Shown here: positions 21,321 to 33,371 of the stretch, one piece after another | Layout of the letters: each line of letters opens with the position of its first letter | How positions within the stretch are numbered: the first letter of the stretch is position 1 | Assembly: GCA_031216915.1 (NCBI GenBank) | Contig: CM062290.1 | Location: 385,808,718 to 385,872,717, forward strand | DNA length: 64,000 nt | DNA from: Pictodentalium vernedei | Taxonomy: Eukaryota; Mollusca; Scaphopoda; Dentaliida; Dentaliidae | Direction: 5' to 3' | The notes under the pieces: model-generated | Database searches by the model: none | What the model was told of the DNA's origin: nothing | Seen by the model: the letters and a program-made list of their open reading frames with translations, nothing else | Program-made: the position numbers and the translations under genes

Positions 21321-22640
21321 TTTTTTAGCTTAACTTGACAAAGTCAAGATAAGCTATTGCCATCACGTGTGCGGAAGTCTCGGTCTGTTCACGTTTTCTT
21401 TAGCACAAGCTATACTCCCTAGTTCTTGCCCGATCATCACAAAATTTCATATGCAGGTTCGAATGTCTCCTTTTGGTTATGATCCGTCAACCTTGAAGGC
21501 TACATGAGCCTGAAAACCTTTAGCACAGTGTACAGGTCATATTTTTGAAGGGATTTCATTGTAACTTGGTAGAATGACTCCATTTAATGTGAGAACGTTC
21601 CCTTTTGGTTGCAATTGGTCAACCCGAAACCTGAAAACCTTTAGCACAGCCTACAGTTCATATTTATGAAGGGATTTCATTGTAACTTGATAGGATGACT
21701 CTGTATAAGTTCTAGATGAGAACGTCCCGAAAACCTTTAGCACAGTCTACAGGTCGTATTTATGAAGGGATTTTATTGTAACTTTGTAGTACGACTCTGT
21801 ATAATGTATAGATGAGAACGTCCTATTTTGGTTGGGTTCAGTCAGCCGACTCCGCCATGATGGCTGCAGGGACACGTTATCTGGATTCCTTTAGCACCGT
21901 CAACAGCTTGCATCTATGAAGGGATTTCATTGCAAATTTCTAAGATGACTCTATAATGTCTAGATGAGGAAGTCTTATTTTGGCTGTGACGGCCGCACAT
22001 GCACGTGACATAGATTTATTTAGCACAGTCTTCAGTTCATATTTATTTTGGAATTTCATTGTTACTTGGAAGGATAACTCGGTATGATGTCTAGATGAGA
22101 CGGTCCTATTTTGGTCACGATCGGTCAAGCCGTTGCCGCATGGTAACATGGCCTAGATTTCTTTATGTTTTTATGAAGGGATTTCATTGTAACTGGGGAG
22201 GATAACTTGGTATGATATTTAGATGCGTCTCTCCTATTTTGATCATGATCAGTCAACCATGACTGCCGAACCATCAACGGACATAGATTCTGTTAGCAAA
22301 GTCTATGAGTTATATTTATGAAGGGATTTCATTGTAACTTGGTACATGAAGGATGACTGATTTGGAATGATTTTACTGTAACTTTGGTTGACATATGCTA
22401 ACTGTGAGGGCCACATTAACCTAGTCCTCAGTTCTGTAGTACAGTGAGTCTACACCTCTGATTATTCTTATTGAAAACATAACATATAGGGAACAGAAAT
22501 TAACATATTCTCGGTTATCACAATTCTTGTCTTATTTCATAATCCTTTCATAAACATTGAACATTATCCTTTTCATCAAATACTACACACAGTCAAGTTA
22601 AGTTGCAGTGTCACTGACACTTTCATTTTCTACCTGTATG
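21321..22640 (+). mobile_element. Palindrome-headed element T3 with tandem body
   Basis: The head palindrome AGCTTAACTTGAC / GTCAAGATAAGCT lies at 21327-21355 after a T-run. The body has about seven units of 90-150 bp sharing GAAGGGATTTCATTGTAACT and TTTAGCACAGTCTACAG. The right end GTCAAGTTAAGTTGCAGTGT is nearly repeated at about 45155-45180, tying it to the 43-45 kb array. Confidence 0.7.
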
Positions 22641-22687
22641 AGCTTATTAGTAGTTGTCTGTTTTAGAAACTTCACTCTATGAGTGTT

Positions 22688-22909
22688 TTAACCCTTTACC
22701 AACGAATTGGCCACAACCAATATTATCTTTCAAAACATTTCAACAAAACCATAACATGTGACCCTCCCCCCCCTCCTTGGAACAAGCTCATCAAGCTCAT
22801 TCCAACAAGGGGCCACATGATATGGTTTTGTTGAAATTTTTTGAAAAATTTGAAAAATGATATTTAAAATAATAAATTTTGATATCGTCTGCATTGGGTA
22901 AAGGGTTAA
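22688..22909. mobile_element. TTAA-flanked MITE family C, copy 2
   Basis: It runs from TTAACCCTTTACCAACGAAT to TTGGGTAAAGGGTTAA with the core TTGGAACAAGCTCATCAAGC and complement. TTAA at both ends fits a piggyBac-like target. Confidence 0.85.
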
Positions 22910-22965
22910 TAATGATTAACTCTCAACCTTCTGTCTGCTTCAAATTTTGAAAAATTGTATTGAAA

Positions 22966-23399
22966 AGGCTCCACAAAAGAGATCTTCTGTTTCTCAGGCC
23001 ATTTTTTGTAAAATTTCATGTGGGCACTCATTTTTTTGAATATTTTTTTTTTTTTGTAATTTCCGGTATTTCTTTGCCATCAGAACTTCATTTTCTTGGT
23101 TTTATTTTATGTTTTGGGCCTCATAATCTACAAAATAACATGGGTCGTGGTATATTTCGTTTCTTGAGTGCAAGAAGGCTTTGCAATTCTAAAGCATTGC
23201 CAAGCATTCTTGCACTCTAGTTACAAATTTATCAATTTTGTTAACATGGGCAAAATATTTTTCTTTTTTAAAATTTGCATTGGTCACAAGTGCACCGCCA
23301 GGCATGGACTATGTCCCCTGACAGCAAGTTCTTACATTGGACATATTTCCAGACAACAAATTTTCAAAGTAAAAAAAAATGTAAAAAGGGGCTATAACT
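22966..23399 (-). mobile_element. MITE family M, copy 2 (inverted)
   Basis: It runs GGCTCCACAAAAGAGATCTT to AAAAGGGGCTATAACT, the reverse of copy 1. The core GTGCAAGAAGGCTTTGC faces GCATTCTTGCAC. Confidence 0.65.
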
Positions 23400-23544
23400 A
23401 ATGCAAAATTGGTAAGACTTGACAGACTGAACCGTCAAAAAGGGGGCATAATTACAAGAAAAATTATTGGATCCAGCCGATATTTAAAATTCACCTAATC
23501 ATTGGGGTAAGGGACCTATACACCAAATTTGGTTTTGATTTGAT

Positions 23545-23682
23545 GACCCAACTTTTAGTTGAGCTTGTTCCAATAAGAGGGCACAAGATATGGTTTTGAT
23601 GAAGAGATGTTTTGAAAAATTTGAAAAATATGATATTTAAAATAATAAATTTTGATATTGTCAGCGTTGGGTAAAAGGTTAA
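23545..23682. mobile_element. TTAA-family C MITE, right part
   Basis: The right arm of the core (GAGCTTGTTCCAATAAGAGG) continues to TTGGGTAAAAGGTTAA. The left part is lost. Confidence 0.6.
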
Positions 23683-23732
23683 GAGCCTAGTTCCAACAAT
23701 TGTACATGTATACACACATGTTACCCTGTATA

Positions 23733-24064
23733 GGTATTAGGTAGCCAAGACTTCACTAGACATCAAGCCTGAAAATAAGCAATCTGTCATCTGCCTAATG
23801 AGGTCCCCAGAGGGTTAATTTAGTGATGCTACCCTGCACAACAGGGTAGTATTACTAAATTTATCCTCTTTGAACCTCAATCTGAATCAAGTTTGCAGGC
23901 CTAAGAAGACAGTAGTATTCAGCGGATAAATTTGAGGATTCTTGCCCACTGTTGGGGACAGCATCAGCAAATTCACCCTCTGGGGACCTCATTTTGCCAA
24001 TGACAGGCTCTTTATTTTCAGGCTTGCTAGACACCACTGCTAAATGTTACCTTAATACCTTATA
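23733..24064. mobile_element. Foldback element with about 85-bp arms
   Basis: Sequence near 23735-23820 (TAGCCAAGACTTCACTAGAC, then AATGAGGTCCCCAGAGGG) recurs as its complement at about 23970-24062 (CCTCTGGGGACCTCATT, then CTAGACACC). The centre contains ACCCTGCACAACAGGGT. Confidence 0.7.
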
Positions 24065-24341
24065 CCTTATTATGAGAAAACAAACAATAAATAGAATTCT
24101 GCAGGCCTTTATATACACTTTCACAATCTATGACGAGAATCAAATGGAACATTTTGCAAGAATGAATATTGATTCTCACTGGTTTCCTTGCAAGAATCAT
24201 TTTTATGAATTGGTTCTGATTCTCAAATGAATTTTAAGCCCTGAGGTGAGGTTCTATTATGTTTCAGGGAGGAAAAGCAGGCAATAACCCAGTTGCAGTC
24301 CTTTTCGATATTCTTTGTCCCATTTTGTGATAATAGTAGTG

Positions 24342-24607
24342 TACAGTATGTGGAGAGTGGGTTGTAACTAAATCACCCACGGAGTGGAGTTATCACCCAC
24401 CCAAGCTATAACTTTCAAATTTTGTACATATCGACAAAAAAACACAAGCAATGTTTCAGCCAATGGACCTCCGGGTATAACCCGGAGGTCCATTGGCTGA
24501 AACTTTGCTGGTGCTGGTTATGCTTTGCAACAAATTTAAAATTATTGCTCGGGTGGAATCTCCACTCTGCGGGTGATTTAGTGATAATACACTCTCCACG
24601 CACTGTA
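24342..24607 (-). mobile_element. MITE family A, copy 5 (inverted)
   Basis: It is the reverse complement of the other copies, from TACAGTATGTGGAGAGTGGG to CACTCTCCACGCACTGTA. The core TTTCAGCCAATGGACCTCCG is palindromic. Confidence 0.88.
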
Positions 24608-24792
24608 TTCCTGTGATCACAGGTGTGAAGCATGAGCTGAAAAGTAAAAAAAAAATAATACTTTATTATTATAATATTTTGTGAATGATTCTACAGTATA
24701 TACAGAATCGACCAAAAAAATGTTTTCAAATATAATTTTTCGACTTGATAGCTTGTGCTGTGGAACTTTTTGTGAAACAACTGGTGTAACCA

Positions 24793-25160
24793 GTCTTCTG
24801 ATTGGTGGGTGTAGGGTAGTGAATTTCCAACTAGGGGGAGGGAATCCCCCTCCCAGTCCTTCCCGCTAGTGGGAAATTCACTACCGAGAAAGATTTTGAA
24901 AATGAAGCCATCAAAGGGGGCATAAAATTGATTCTAGTAACTGAAATGTCAACACATTTATTATAGAATTATCAGGTTATTATTATTTGCTACATGTATT
25001 CTGGGAATTGAATATGTGCGAAACAAATGCTCAGACTGAGAACTTTGAGCAATTCACACTGTCCTAACATTAAATCAGATCTTATGCAGGGGTAATCAAT
25101 TTTCGATGTTTCATCATTTTGTAAAGTTTTGTGAATGATGGAATTAACTCAGAAGAACGA
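24793..25160. mobile_element. Dispersed repeat family R, copy 1
   Basis: The segment from GGTAGTGAATTTCC through TTATGCAGGGGTAATCAATT to TTCATCATTTTGTAA returns inverted at about 55720-56095. The left end has a small palindrome around AGGGGGAGGGAATCCCCCTC. Confidence 0.6.
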
Positions 25161-25195
25161 CTCTACCAGAGTTGTGTTCTGTATTTATACTATAA

Positions 25196-25371
25196 TTAAC
25201 CCTTTACCTAACCTGAAAAGCAGACGACACCTGCAAAAATAATTTTCGTTCCAACGAGGGGTCATAACCTATGTTTTTGAGACAAAAAATGAAAAAAATA
25301 ATGAAAATTAATTAGCAAATTTTGAGAATAGCGCTGGCCGGTTTTGACCGTTACGTTAGGTAAAGGGTTAA
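25196..25371. mobile_element. TTAA-flanked MITE family C, copy 4 (core deletion)
   Basis: Ends TTAACCCTTTACCTAACC and CGTTAGGTAAAGGGTTAA are intact. One core arm is deleted, leaving CGTTCCAACGAGGGGTCATA. Confidence 0.85.
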
Positions 25372-25611
25372 ACTTGAATTGAGTGGTGAATAAAGCTGGT
25401 ATTTTTAAAGACAAATATCAGCTTTCGGCGGTCTGATAACTTTCTTGCTTGATGCTGTTTTGTATCGAAGCATTTCATTCACATCATAACATCACTCAGA
25501 CGCGTAACGTCCAATCAGATACATTCTTACATTTTCATGGCATTCTTAACACAGAGTCCAGATTCCATCCGATCCGAACAAAGTTACACACCGATGACAA
25601 AAAACTGTTAG

Positions 25612-25925
25612 CGTTTGTTAGACGCCTAGAAGCGTTACAGATTATTAATCGATAACCTGGGTTATAATCTCGCACGCCAGAAACGTCAACTCAGTTATGA
25701 AATTTCAAAAAGACGGGAAAGCATATAATTTGGCGAACATAGTCGAGTTTAAATATTTTGACAAAAAAGGATTTTCATTGGTCAAGATACGTTATTCACT
25801 GATTTGGCACTCAGGTAATCGGCAAAGGCTGTGAAATCGAAAGAAAAATGATATCTGGTTTATTATGAAAATTCGAGGTCCCATTGTCTATGGAGGGCAG
25901 ATTCAAATATTAACTGTGTTCCTTT
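25612..25925 (+). repeat. Dispersed repeat family F, copy 1
   Basis: The phrases TTAGCGTTTGTTAGACGCCT and CATTGTCTATGGAGGGCAGA return as complements in the segment 32310-32960. No coding capacity is seen. Confidence 0.65.
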
Positions 25926-26830
25926 ATCAATTACTAATCTTGGATCCGCATTTATTCATTTCTGACGTTCACGTTTCCCTTTTACGCATTTTTAGCTCAC
26001 CTGGCCTAAAGGCCATGTGAGCTTTTCTCATCACTTAATTGGCGTCCGTCGTCGTCCGTAAACTTTTCACATTTTCACCTTCTTCTCTGTAACAGCTGAG
26101 TCGGTGTGAACCAAACTTGGCAGAAATGGGTCTATGGGAAGTCCTCTACAAACGATCCTCATTTTGTTCCCGTCGGATCAGGGGGGGGGGGGGGGGGTCT
26201 TGAAAAATTTCCTATACACGAGGCCGGGGTGGGTGGGTGGTCTACCTGAGAAAAAGTGACTTTTTTCCTTGCAATGAAATAATGCTTATTTTGTATTTTA
26301 AATCTGATATAAAACAATATTTGACACTTATACTATATGCAGAGGGGCAGCCAGAGCAATAACCTCATAAATGGAAATAAAGGGGAGGGTGGGGTGGCCT
26401 AATAACTACCCTATATGTGTTGAAACACAAATATTGTTCAATAATGGCAATTTTCATGAATAAGAACACGAGTCGGCTTGACCAGGATTTTTGTCAGTTT
26501 CAACTAAATGTTTTATCATAATGATAAGTTAGACAACGAGAAGCTCACCCCAGCATACATACTAGATTGCTACATTGAACACAGCAACAACTGTCAATGA
26601 AATAATCAGCTTACCCACATTGACATATCAATATTTTGAAGAAACAATTTTCAAAAATTTTGGAACAATGTTTGCATTTGAGAGTTAACGTTGATTTTGT
26701 CTTCTTCGGCACATCAGTTTGGTCAGACATTATTGATTATAGTTACTCCTTAGAAAATAAGAAAAATCTATTAGAAACTCAAGACTGAATGACATTTCAT
26801 ACAAAGACAAACATCTCAGAGTATTAAAGT

Positions 26831-27087
26831 TTAACCCTTTACCAGCTTTTACTCAAACTATCAATCATAAGCGGCCAAAGCTATATACAAAGAAAATCCA
26901 GATTGTTTTTACATTTCCTTTTATGTGCAGTTTTGTGTCTCAAAAACATAGCTTATCAGTCCTATTGAAACTAGCTTGTCAAGCTTGTTACAATGAGGGA
27001 TCATAAGGTATCTTTTTAAGACAAAAAATGAAAAAATCCTTGGTATTTGAAAGTATCATTTTATTCCTGTCTTGGTTAAAGGGTTAA
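26831..27087. mobile_element. TTAA-flanked MITE family C, copy 5
   Basis: It runs from TTAACCCTTTACCAGC to TTGGTTAAAGGGTTAA with a decayed core (CTAGCTTGTCAAGCTTGTTA). Confidence 0.75.
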
Positions 27088-27371
27088 AGCTGATTTAAAC
27101 AAGCAGCTACAGGGAATGTATCAGGTTAATTAAATGGAAGTATAATTACATATGAAACCTGGGAAAAAGTTGTGTAAAACGCGGGTTTTGGGTGATACTA
27201 GGGGGTGGGTCCCCTCTCAGAAAAGGAAAAAAAAAATTTTCCTCTCAAAATGGGGTGGTGGGTGGTGTTGGGGCGGAAAATTTTTTTTTTCAGCCTCGTG
27301 TATGGGACTTTTTTCCAGACCCCCCCCCCCTCCTGGTCGGATGAAAAACATGGCTTCCAGAGGCATTCTTT

Positions 27372-28313
27372 GATTTCTGTATCTGTATCTGTATTAGTAC
27401 GATGTAGGGCCGTCTGGCGTAAAGACACTGGGTGGGGAGCCGTTAGTAGCTTTTCGAGAGGGCAGATTGAAAGCCCTCCACTGTCTGCGCATGCACTATA
27501 TTGTTGCCTAAGTGGTTCCAATCAACAGCGGTGCGGATAAAAAATGAATTCCGGTATTCTACGGTTTTAGCAGTTCCGACTTTATAGGCTCTGGTATTTT
27601 TAGATGTGTGTCTATCAACGATATTTTGAGTGACACAGTCAGTATATGATTTGCTTTTAATTTGCCCTCTGTTATGCTTTTGCAGGAATTTATCTGGGGA
27701 GGGGGGGGGGGGGGTGGCTGGCACTGACCCCTCAATAATCTTGTAAAATTGGTTGAGCCTTTTATGTCTGCGTCTAATCTGGAGGGCATCTAATTCCAGT
27801 TTGAGAAGCCATTTTTGTGGAGGTGCCCTCATCTCTTGAATGATAGCCACCTGTGATGAACCTGGCGGCTTTTCTTTGCACCCGTTCCAGTTTATCAATA
27901 CCCTTTTGTAGGTAAGGGTCCCATACCGCTGATGCGTATTCAATCACTGACCTGACCATTGCAATATATGCTGTTTTTTGCAGTTCTCGGGGCAGAATTT
28001 TAAATTTCTTCTCAAGAAGCCAGTGGTTGAATTGGCTTTACTTACAATTTTGGATATGTGGTAGTCCCATTTCAGGTCCTGGGATAGTATCACCCCCAAG
28101 TATGGTGATTGGGAAACTTGTTTTAGAATTTGATTATCCAGGGTGTAGAAATGGGGTGACTTTTCATTAGTGGACATGAGGTAGCATTTTTTTGCATTAA
28201 ATTTCATGCCCCAGTTTGAAGCCCATTTGTCCAGTTGGATCAAGTCATTTTGGAGAATACTGTGATCAGCCTGTGATTTCATCGGGCGGTATAACAGACA
28301 GTCATCAGCAATT
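27372..28313 (-). pseudogene. Jockey/CR1-type LINE fragment: C-terminal part of reverse transcriptase
   Basis: Read on the minus strand, the fragment starts just before the catalytic ADD motif (IADDCLLYRP) and runs through LDKWASNWGMKFNAKKC and SPYLGVILSQDLKWDYHI to RSVIEYASAVWDPYL and LERVQRKAARFITG, typical of the RT palm-thumb end and the region behind it in Jockey-superfamily LINEs. The frame changes twice, near an A-run at 27973-27978 and near 27812-27830, so it is dead. It stops at about 27443 and ends in an ATACAG repeat at 27373-27395, a LINE-type 3' tail. Everything upstream of the ADD motif is missing, the normal result of incomplete reverse transcription. It interrupts a T4 tandem unit. 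Confidence 0.85.
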
Positions 28314-28315
28314 TT

Positions 28316-29220
28316 GGTTGGTGGATTTTCAAAAATCTTCTCTGAAACTGCCAGGCCAAATGTTTTGAAATTTCAATTTCATATAAATGATGACTGGGAC
28401 CCCCTCTACCAACGATCCTCATTTAATGTTGATCGGTCTGTAAACATGGCCAGAATTGAGGCTTATAGTTACTATAGAAACCCTATGGGAAATCACACTT
28501 TCCTCTTCTCTGGATAAACCGAGGCGACGTGAAAACAAACCTGGCAGGGATAATCTATGGGCGGTTCTCTACAAACGATTCTCATTTTTTTCCCGTGGAT
28601 TGAAAAACATGGCCGCCGAAGGCATTCTTTGATTCTGATTGGTGGATTTTCAAAAATCTTCTCCTCTGAAACTGCCAGGCCAAATGTTTTGATACTTCAC
28701 ATGAATGATGACTGGGATCCCCTCTACCAACGATCCTCATTTAATGTTGATCGGGTTGCAAACATTTCCACAATTGCGGCTTATATTTACTATAGAAACC
28801 CTATGGGAAATCACATTTTCATCTTCTTCTCTGGGACTTCTGAGCCGACGTGAACCAAACTTGGCAGTGATGGTCTATAGGAGGTCCTCTACAAACTGTC
28901 CTCATTTTGTTCCCGTGGGTTGAAAAACATGGCCGCCAGAGGCATTCTTTGATTCTGATTGGTGGATTTTCAAAAATCTTCTCCTCTGAAACTGCCAAGC
29001 CAAATGTTTTGATACTTCACATAAGTGATGTCTGGGACCCCCTCTACCAACGATCCTCATTTAATGTTGATCGGGTTGTAAACATGGCCACAATTGCGGC
29101 TTATAGTTACTATGGGAAATCACATTTTCATCTTCTCTGGAACTACTGAGCCGACGTGAACCAAATTTCGCAGGAATGGTCTATGAGAGGATGGAATAAT
29201 GTGGCCACCAGAGGCTATAT
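28316..29220 (+). repeat. About three tandem units of 321-330 bp
   Basis: GGTGGATTTTCAAAAATCTT begins units at about 28320, 28641 and 28971. Each unit includes ATGGCCGCCAGAGGCATTCT. The small open frames are a by-product of the repetition. Confidence 0.85.
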
Positions 29221-29250
29221 TCTAATGCTTAACCCAATGCCTCTCCTGTC

Positions 29251-29738
29251 TGCACGAAGATCGGTACTGTCAGCAAAGTACTTGTTTTTTGAGAATCTGG
29301 TAAGGGTTGGTTCCAGTTTTCTCAACTGAGAACTGGGAAAAAAACAAAAAAATATTGTGTATACAGTACAAGTCGAAAATAAGTTGTAGCATAACTGCAA
29401 TAAACTGAGTAAACTACTGCCCCTGCCCTGACAAGATCAGCATCTGACATTTTCAGGAAAGCTTTAGGCAAGAGCTTTCCAGAAAATGATGTCAGTTTCT
29501 GGTCTTATCAGTGTAGGAAGAGAAAAAATACATAGTTTATAGGATTATCCTACAACTTATTTTGACTACTACTGTAAACAAGTGCAGTTAATACATTATA
29601 ACTCACAAGTTACTTATCTGAAATATTGATTGATGACAGGTGTTTGGAAAAGCATGAAAGTTGTTTATTTTATTTTCTCAGTAGCTGTCCAGCCAAAATA
29701 CATCTATGACAAAATTGGAGTAAAATGTGTTTCCTGTA
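29251..29738. other. Non-coding DNA with one hairpin
   Basis: No gene. ATCTGACATTTTCAGGAAAG near 29442 faces CTTTCCAGAAAATGATGTCA. Confidence 0.4.
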
Positions 29739-30002
29739 ACCCTTTACCTAGCCAAAGCTATTTGAAAGAGAATACTGTCTGAAAAAAATTGTAATTTTCA
29801 AAATATTTAATCCTCTTTTACTGATTTTTGTGTTGAAACAGAATTCATAAATGTGTACATTTTCAAGAAATCTTCTTTGAAACTACAAGGCCAAATGTTT
29901 TGAAACTTAATGTGACTGATGACTGTACCCCCCTCTACCAATAATCCTCATTTAATCTTCATCGGTTTGCAATTATGGCTGCAAATATGGCCACCAAAGA
30001 CA

Positions 30003-30245
30003 TTCTATTTCGGCGCGCGGGACAATGTGAGATTTCCCTTGCGACCCACGGGCACTCGGCACAAGCTGAGAAATCGAAAAAAGATATCTGATAGCATTTT
30101 TTTAAACGTTAATATCTATATTCCATTATGGGGGCACGACATCATCGATCCACAAATGCTAGGCTATCAGATGTTATTTTTTTCGATTTCTCAGATTGTG
30201 CGGAGTACCTCTGTTGCGAACCGGATAACTTTATTGGCTTTTAAA
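30003..30245. repeat. Foldback related to family F
   Basis: GGCACAAGCTGAGAAATCG with AAGATATCTGATAGC near 30060 faces GCTATCAGATG and CGATTTCTCAGATTGTGC near 30175. The same motifs occur in the F copies at 25.8 and 32.8 kb. Confidence 0.55.
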
Positions 30246-30385
30246 TACCTGGGCCCCCAGAACTGCACAGACCCCCCCCCCCCCCGAGAACTTCCTAGAG
30301 GCTAGACCCCCCCCCCCCTCTAAATTACACTTCCACCGTGTTTTAGTTTTTGGTGAAATATTTTCATTTCCTGAGCGTCGATTTA

Positions 30386-30615
30386 CCCAATTTATTTATT
30401 TAATGGGGTTTAACGGCACTTTCCACAGCCAGGGTCACCCCGTGTCGGACAGTTTTTATGGGTGGAGGAAGCTGGAGTACCCGGAGAGAACCACCGAGCA
30501 ACGACGAGCAACTGTCAGGCTCCCCAACATACTAACTCCACATAAGCAGGGTTAGCATTGGTTGAAGACAGTGCACCCTCGACGTGCAGTGCGCCTTAGT
30601 ACACAGCGCCACCGT
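30386..30615 (-). mobile_element. SINE body and tail, 5' truncated
   Basis: The tail TTTATTTATTTAA on the plus side marks the 3' end. The body shows GGGTGGAGGAAGCTGGAGTA and ACCACCGAGCAACGACG, shared by all SINEs here. There is no tRNA head. Confidence 0.85.
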
Positions 30616-31552
30616 GCCCCCGATTTACCCAATTACATCCAATCCTGCATAATGAGTTTAATAAGTTCAGTTTGGTAGTGCTGGGTAGAGCACTTATAAA
30701 TACCTGGGGGACAACCGGAATTAGAAGTAGTGAAATCCCTTGGGATCTGGTGGAAGTTTTGGGGCCAGTGGGACTGTGACTACTGAACAGGGTTTTTGGC
30801 GAGTGTTGGGTGAATAGGAGCATCGTCATTCGGTATTTATACATACATACTGGAAATGAAATACTTTCTCCAAAAATACCACGCAATTGTAGCCTTGGCC
30901 ATCTGGTCTGCCTTCAGGGGGAACGGATGACGGGATGATGGAGAGAAAAACCCCAACAGACATAGACCCAAAAGCCCTTAAAAGGGCTGTTATATCTTTA
31001 TTCGTATGTTTATTTTTATACCCTCAAATGTGGTCATAGAGTGTTTTTTGTAACAAATGCTGATTGAACTAATATCGATTCAAAAGATGCGGTTCTGGCA
31101 TTTAGGAGAATCTCCCCCCCCCCCCCCCCCTTCCGGATTCATGAGCAAATTTCAAATCCCACGTCGTCCCTATGCGCTTTCGGTGCGCTGAAACTGTTCT
31201 TTCATTCATAAGCAAATGAAAGTTATTTGAGTCGCAAGGGAAATCCTCTGTAAGGAATAATACAGGAAATAAAGACATTTCATCACAGAATGCTGCGCAA
31301 ATGTAATTTAGAGGGGGTTCATAAGCAAATAAGGTTATTCGGGTTGCAAGGGAAATCCCAAATTGTGCCCGTGCACCTTCGGTGCGCTAAAACTTTTCAT
31401 TAAAAACATTAATGGATGCAATCAATCAAAAAACCCCAACGATTAACAATATACTTTTGTTGGCGACAACACTGTAATCCAATTAACTACCAACAAGACA
31501 AAGGATTAACAGCACCTTCGCGGACACCGAGAAACTTCCGCAAAGTAACTGC
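30616..31552. other. Non-coding DNA with C-run
   Basis: No gene is supported. A C-run lies at 31111-31131. A phrase with TTCGGTGCGCTGAAACT near 31180 returns at about 31377. Confidence 0.4.
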
Positions 31553-32240
31553 AATAAGCCTTTTTCGAAACTGCCATCTTGGACTTCGAAACTTCCGCAA
31601 AGTAACTGCAATGAGCCTTTTTCGAAACTGCCATCTTGGACTTCGGTCACAGGTCGCGAAGTGTAAACAAACATTTCAAGAAAACACGTTGCAAGCAATG
31701 GAGGAAGAGAGCGGGTGAAGTGCTTCGGACCCCATTACGTTCATTAGTGCGAATTCAAAAAACATTTAGGCAAGGTGATCATTTGTTTAAGGCAATGACA
31801 ATATTGTATGAGAACTTTCATTATTTCGAATTGAGTTCCTATCGACAAAAATGATGTTTGAATGCACGCTGTGTCATGACTCCGTGGTCATATGCACTGT
31901 TTCCACAACTTTTGGGGGTTTCCCCAGTCAAGAAACTCCGCGCAGCACGTGTCCTTATTGCCACTCAAAACAATTCCTCGTCTCCGCAAAAAAACCCAAC
32001 ACTTTCAATCTGCGATATTCCTTGGTTTAATGTCGTCTAGGGTTGCCTCTTCAGTTAATTCGAATCATGACATCGGTTTTACGAATTAAAACTTGATATT
32101 TCACAAAACTAGCTGATTTGGCTGACACAGAACTCAATGCGATGAACATGGAAATCGTTTTGCTTACATCCCGCGTACTGTGACCTTGCATAGATTAAAG
32201 TCCAAGATGGCAGTTTCGAAAAAGGCTTATTCAGGAACTT
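31553..32240. mobile_element. Inverted-repeat element family G
   Basis: AAGCCTTTTTCGAAACTGCC then ATCTTGGACTT at the left faces its complement at 32202-32230 (AAGTCCAAGATGGCAGTTTC). A 57-bp block at the left end is duplicated (about 31540-31596 and 31597-31650). The interior of about 550 bp shows no recognisable transposase. Confidence 0.65.
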
Positions 32241-32309
32241 ATTGTAATTCAGGACTTACTGCAAATAGGCCGACCCATTGAAAATTGATAGAAGTGTACG
32301 GTGTACGGT

Positions 32310-32970
32310 TAATAATATATGAATCTGCCCTCCATAGACAATAGGACCTCGGATTTTCATAATAAGTCGGAGAATCGTCGCTCGTAACCCACTTTCCTCT
32401 GAACAGTCTTGTCCGGGTAATACTTTTTGCCGGTAAAAAGGACGGTAAATGTATAAAAACTACGTTTTAAAGTACTAAATGTACCTCTGAATGTGTGAAA
32501 AGTGATTATTTAAAGAAGCTTACGCAATAATAAATATGTAGAAGGAAGATTAAGTATTGTTTGTTTATTGCAGACTATTTTCAAGACAAAATAGATCATT
32601 TCGCCATCGACACTGATCGACACGCCATTCTGTGCAAGGAAAACAACGAATTCGTTGAGGTGCACGACGGGGTGATTATTATACTTGCTCGAGGTGTAAG
32701 GAAGATGATTGCTATCGTTTTCGAAAAATGAGTTGTGTACCTTGTTAATATATTTATATGCCATTATGGGGGCACGTCAGCATCGATTCAAAAATGCTAT
32801 CAGATATCGTTTTTCTTAACATTTCACAGCTTGTGCCGAATTCCTGTGATTTGGCAGGCCTTAACCGAGTTAACACTTTTGGCGTGTGAGATTATAACCC
32901 AGGTTGTAGATTAATAATCTGCAGCGCTTCGAGGCATTTAACAAACGCTAACAGTTTTACGCCACAGGCA
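32310..32970 (-). repeat. Dispersed repeat family F, copy 2
   Basis: It is the inverted counterpart of 25612-25925 with an extra internal segment of about 350 bp. It ends around TTAACAAACGCTAACAG. Confidence 0.6.
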
Positions 32971-33302
32971 TGTAACTTTATCGGGATCGGGTAATTCCAT
33001 GCGTGGTGTATCTAGAACATTTCACAGTGTGTGTATTGTATCGTATAACGTTGAATATGCACAGCAATTGTGGTATAAATACACAGAACGACCCACGCGT
33101 GCAGCCTCTCGTTTTATCCTTTCGCACTGGCACTCGTGCCATGTCGATTAACCCATTCACACGTGTGTCGTTCTGTGTTTATTACACGCCTTCACGTCTA
33201 TAAGAACAATTATTAGAATGACACTTAGCAATTGATTTGACAACTATAAACACAACACATTTTATCGCCAACCAAATTTTGCGAGGGGAACCCGTGATAC
33301 TA

Positions 33303-33371
33303 TTTCGTCCCCTGAGTTCCAATGTGTTCTTTGTGCCTACTGGCACATAGAACACATTGGAACTCGGGGGA
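33303..33371. repeat. Palindrome family H, copy 2
   Basis: CCCCTGAGTTCCAATGTGTT and its complement flank TGCCTACTGGCA. It runs into a G-run. Confidence 0.85.

Larger units (their letters stand above)
25989..29250 (+). mobile_element. Palindrome-headed element T4 with nested LINE and MITE
   Basis: The head palindrome AGCTCACCTGGCC / GGCCATGTGAGCT (25994-26023) follows a T-run and precedes GGCGTCCGTCGTCGTCCGT. The body has units of about 325 bp with GCCGACGTGAACCAAACTTG and CCCTCTACCAACGATCC. It is split by a family C MITE at 26831-27087 and by the LINE fragment. The right end is not defined; a further unit fragment lies at about 29860-30010. Confidence 0.65.

Noticed and set aside
25612-32970. 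A Maverick/Polinton or other virus-like element bounded by family F repeats
   Set aside because: No polymerase, integrase, ATPase or capsid-like sequence lies between the repeats.
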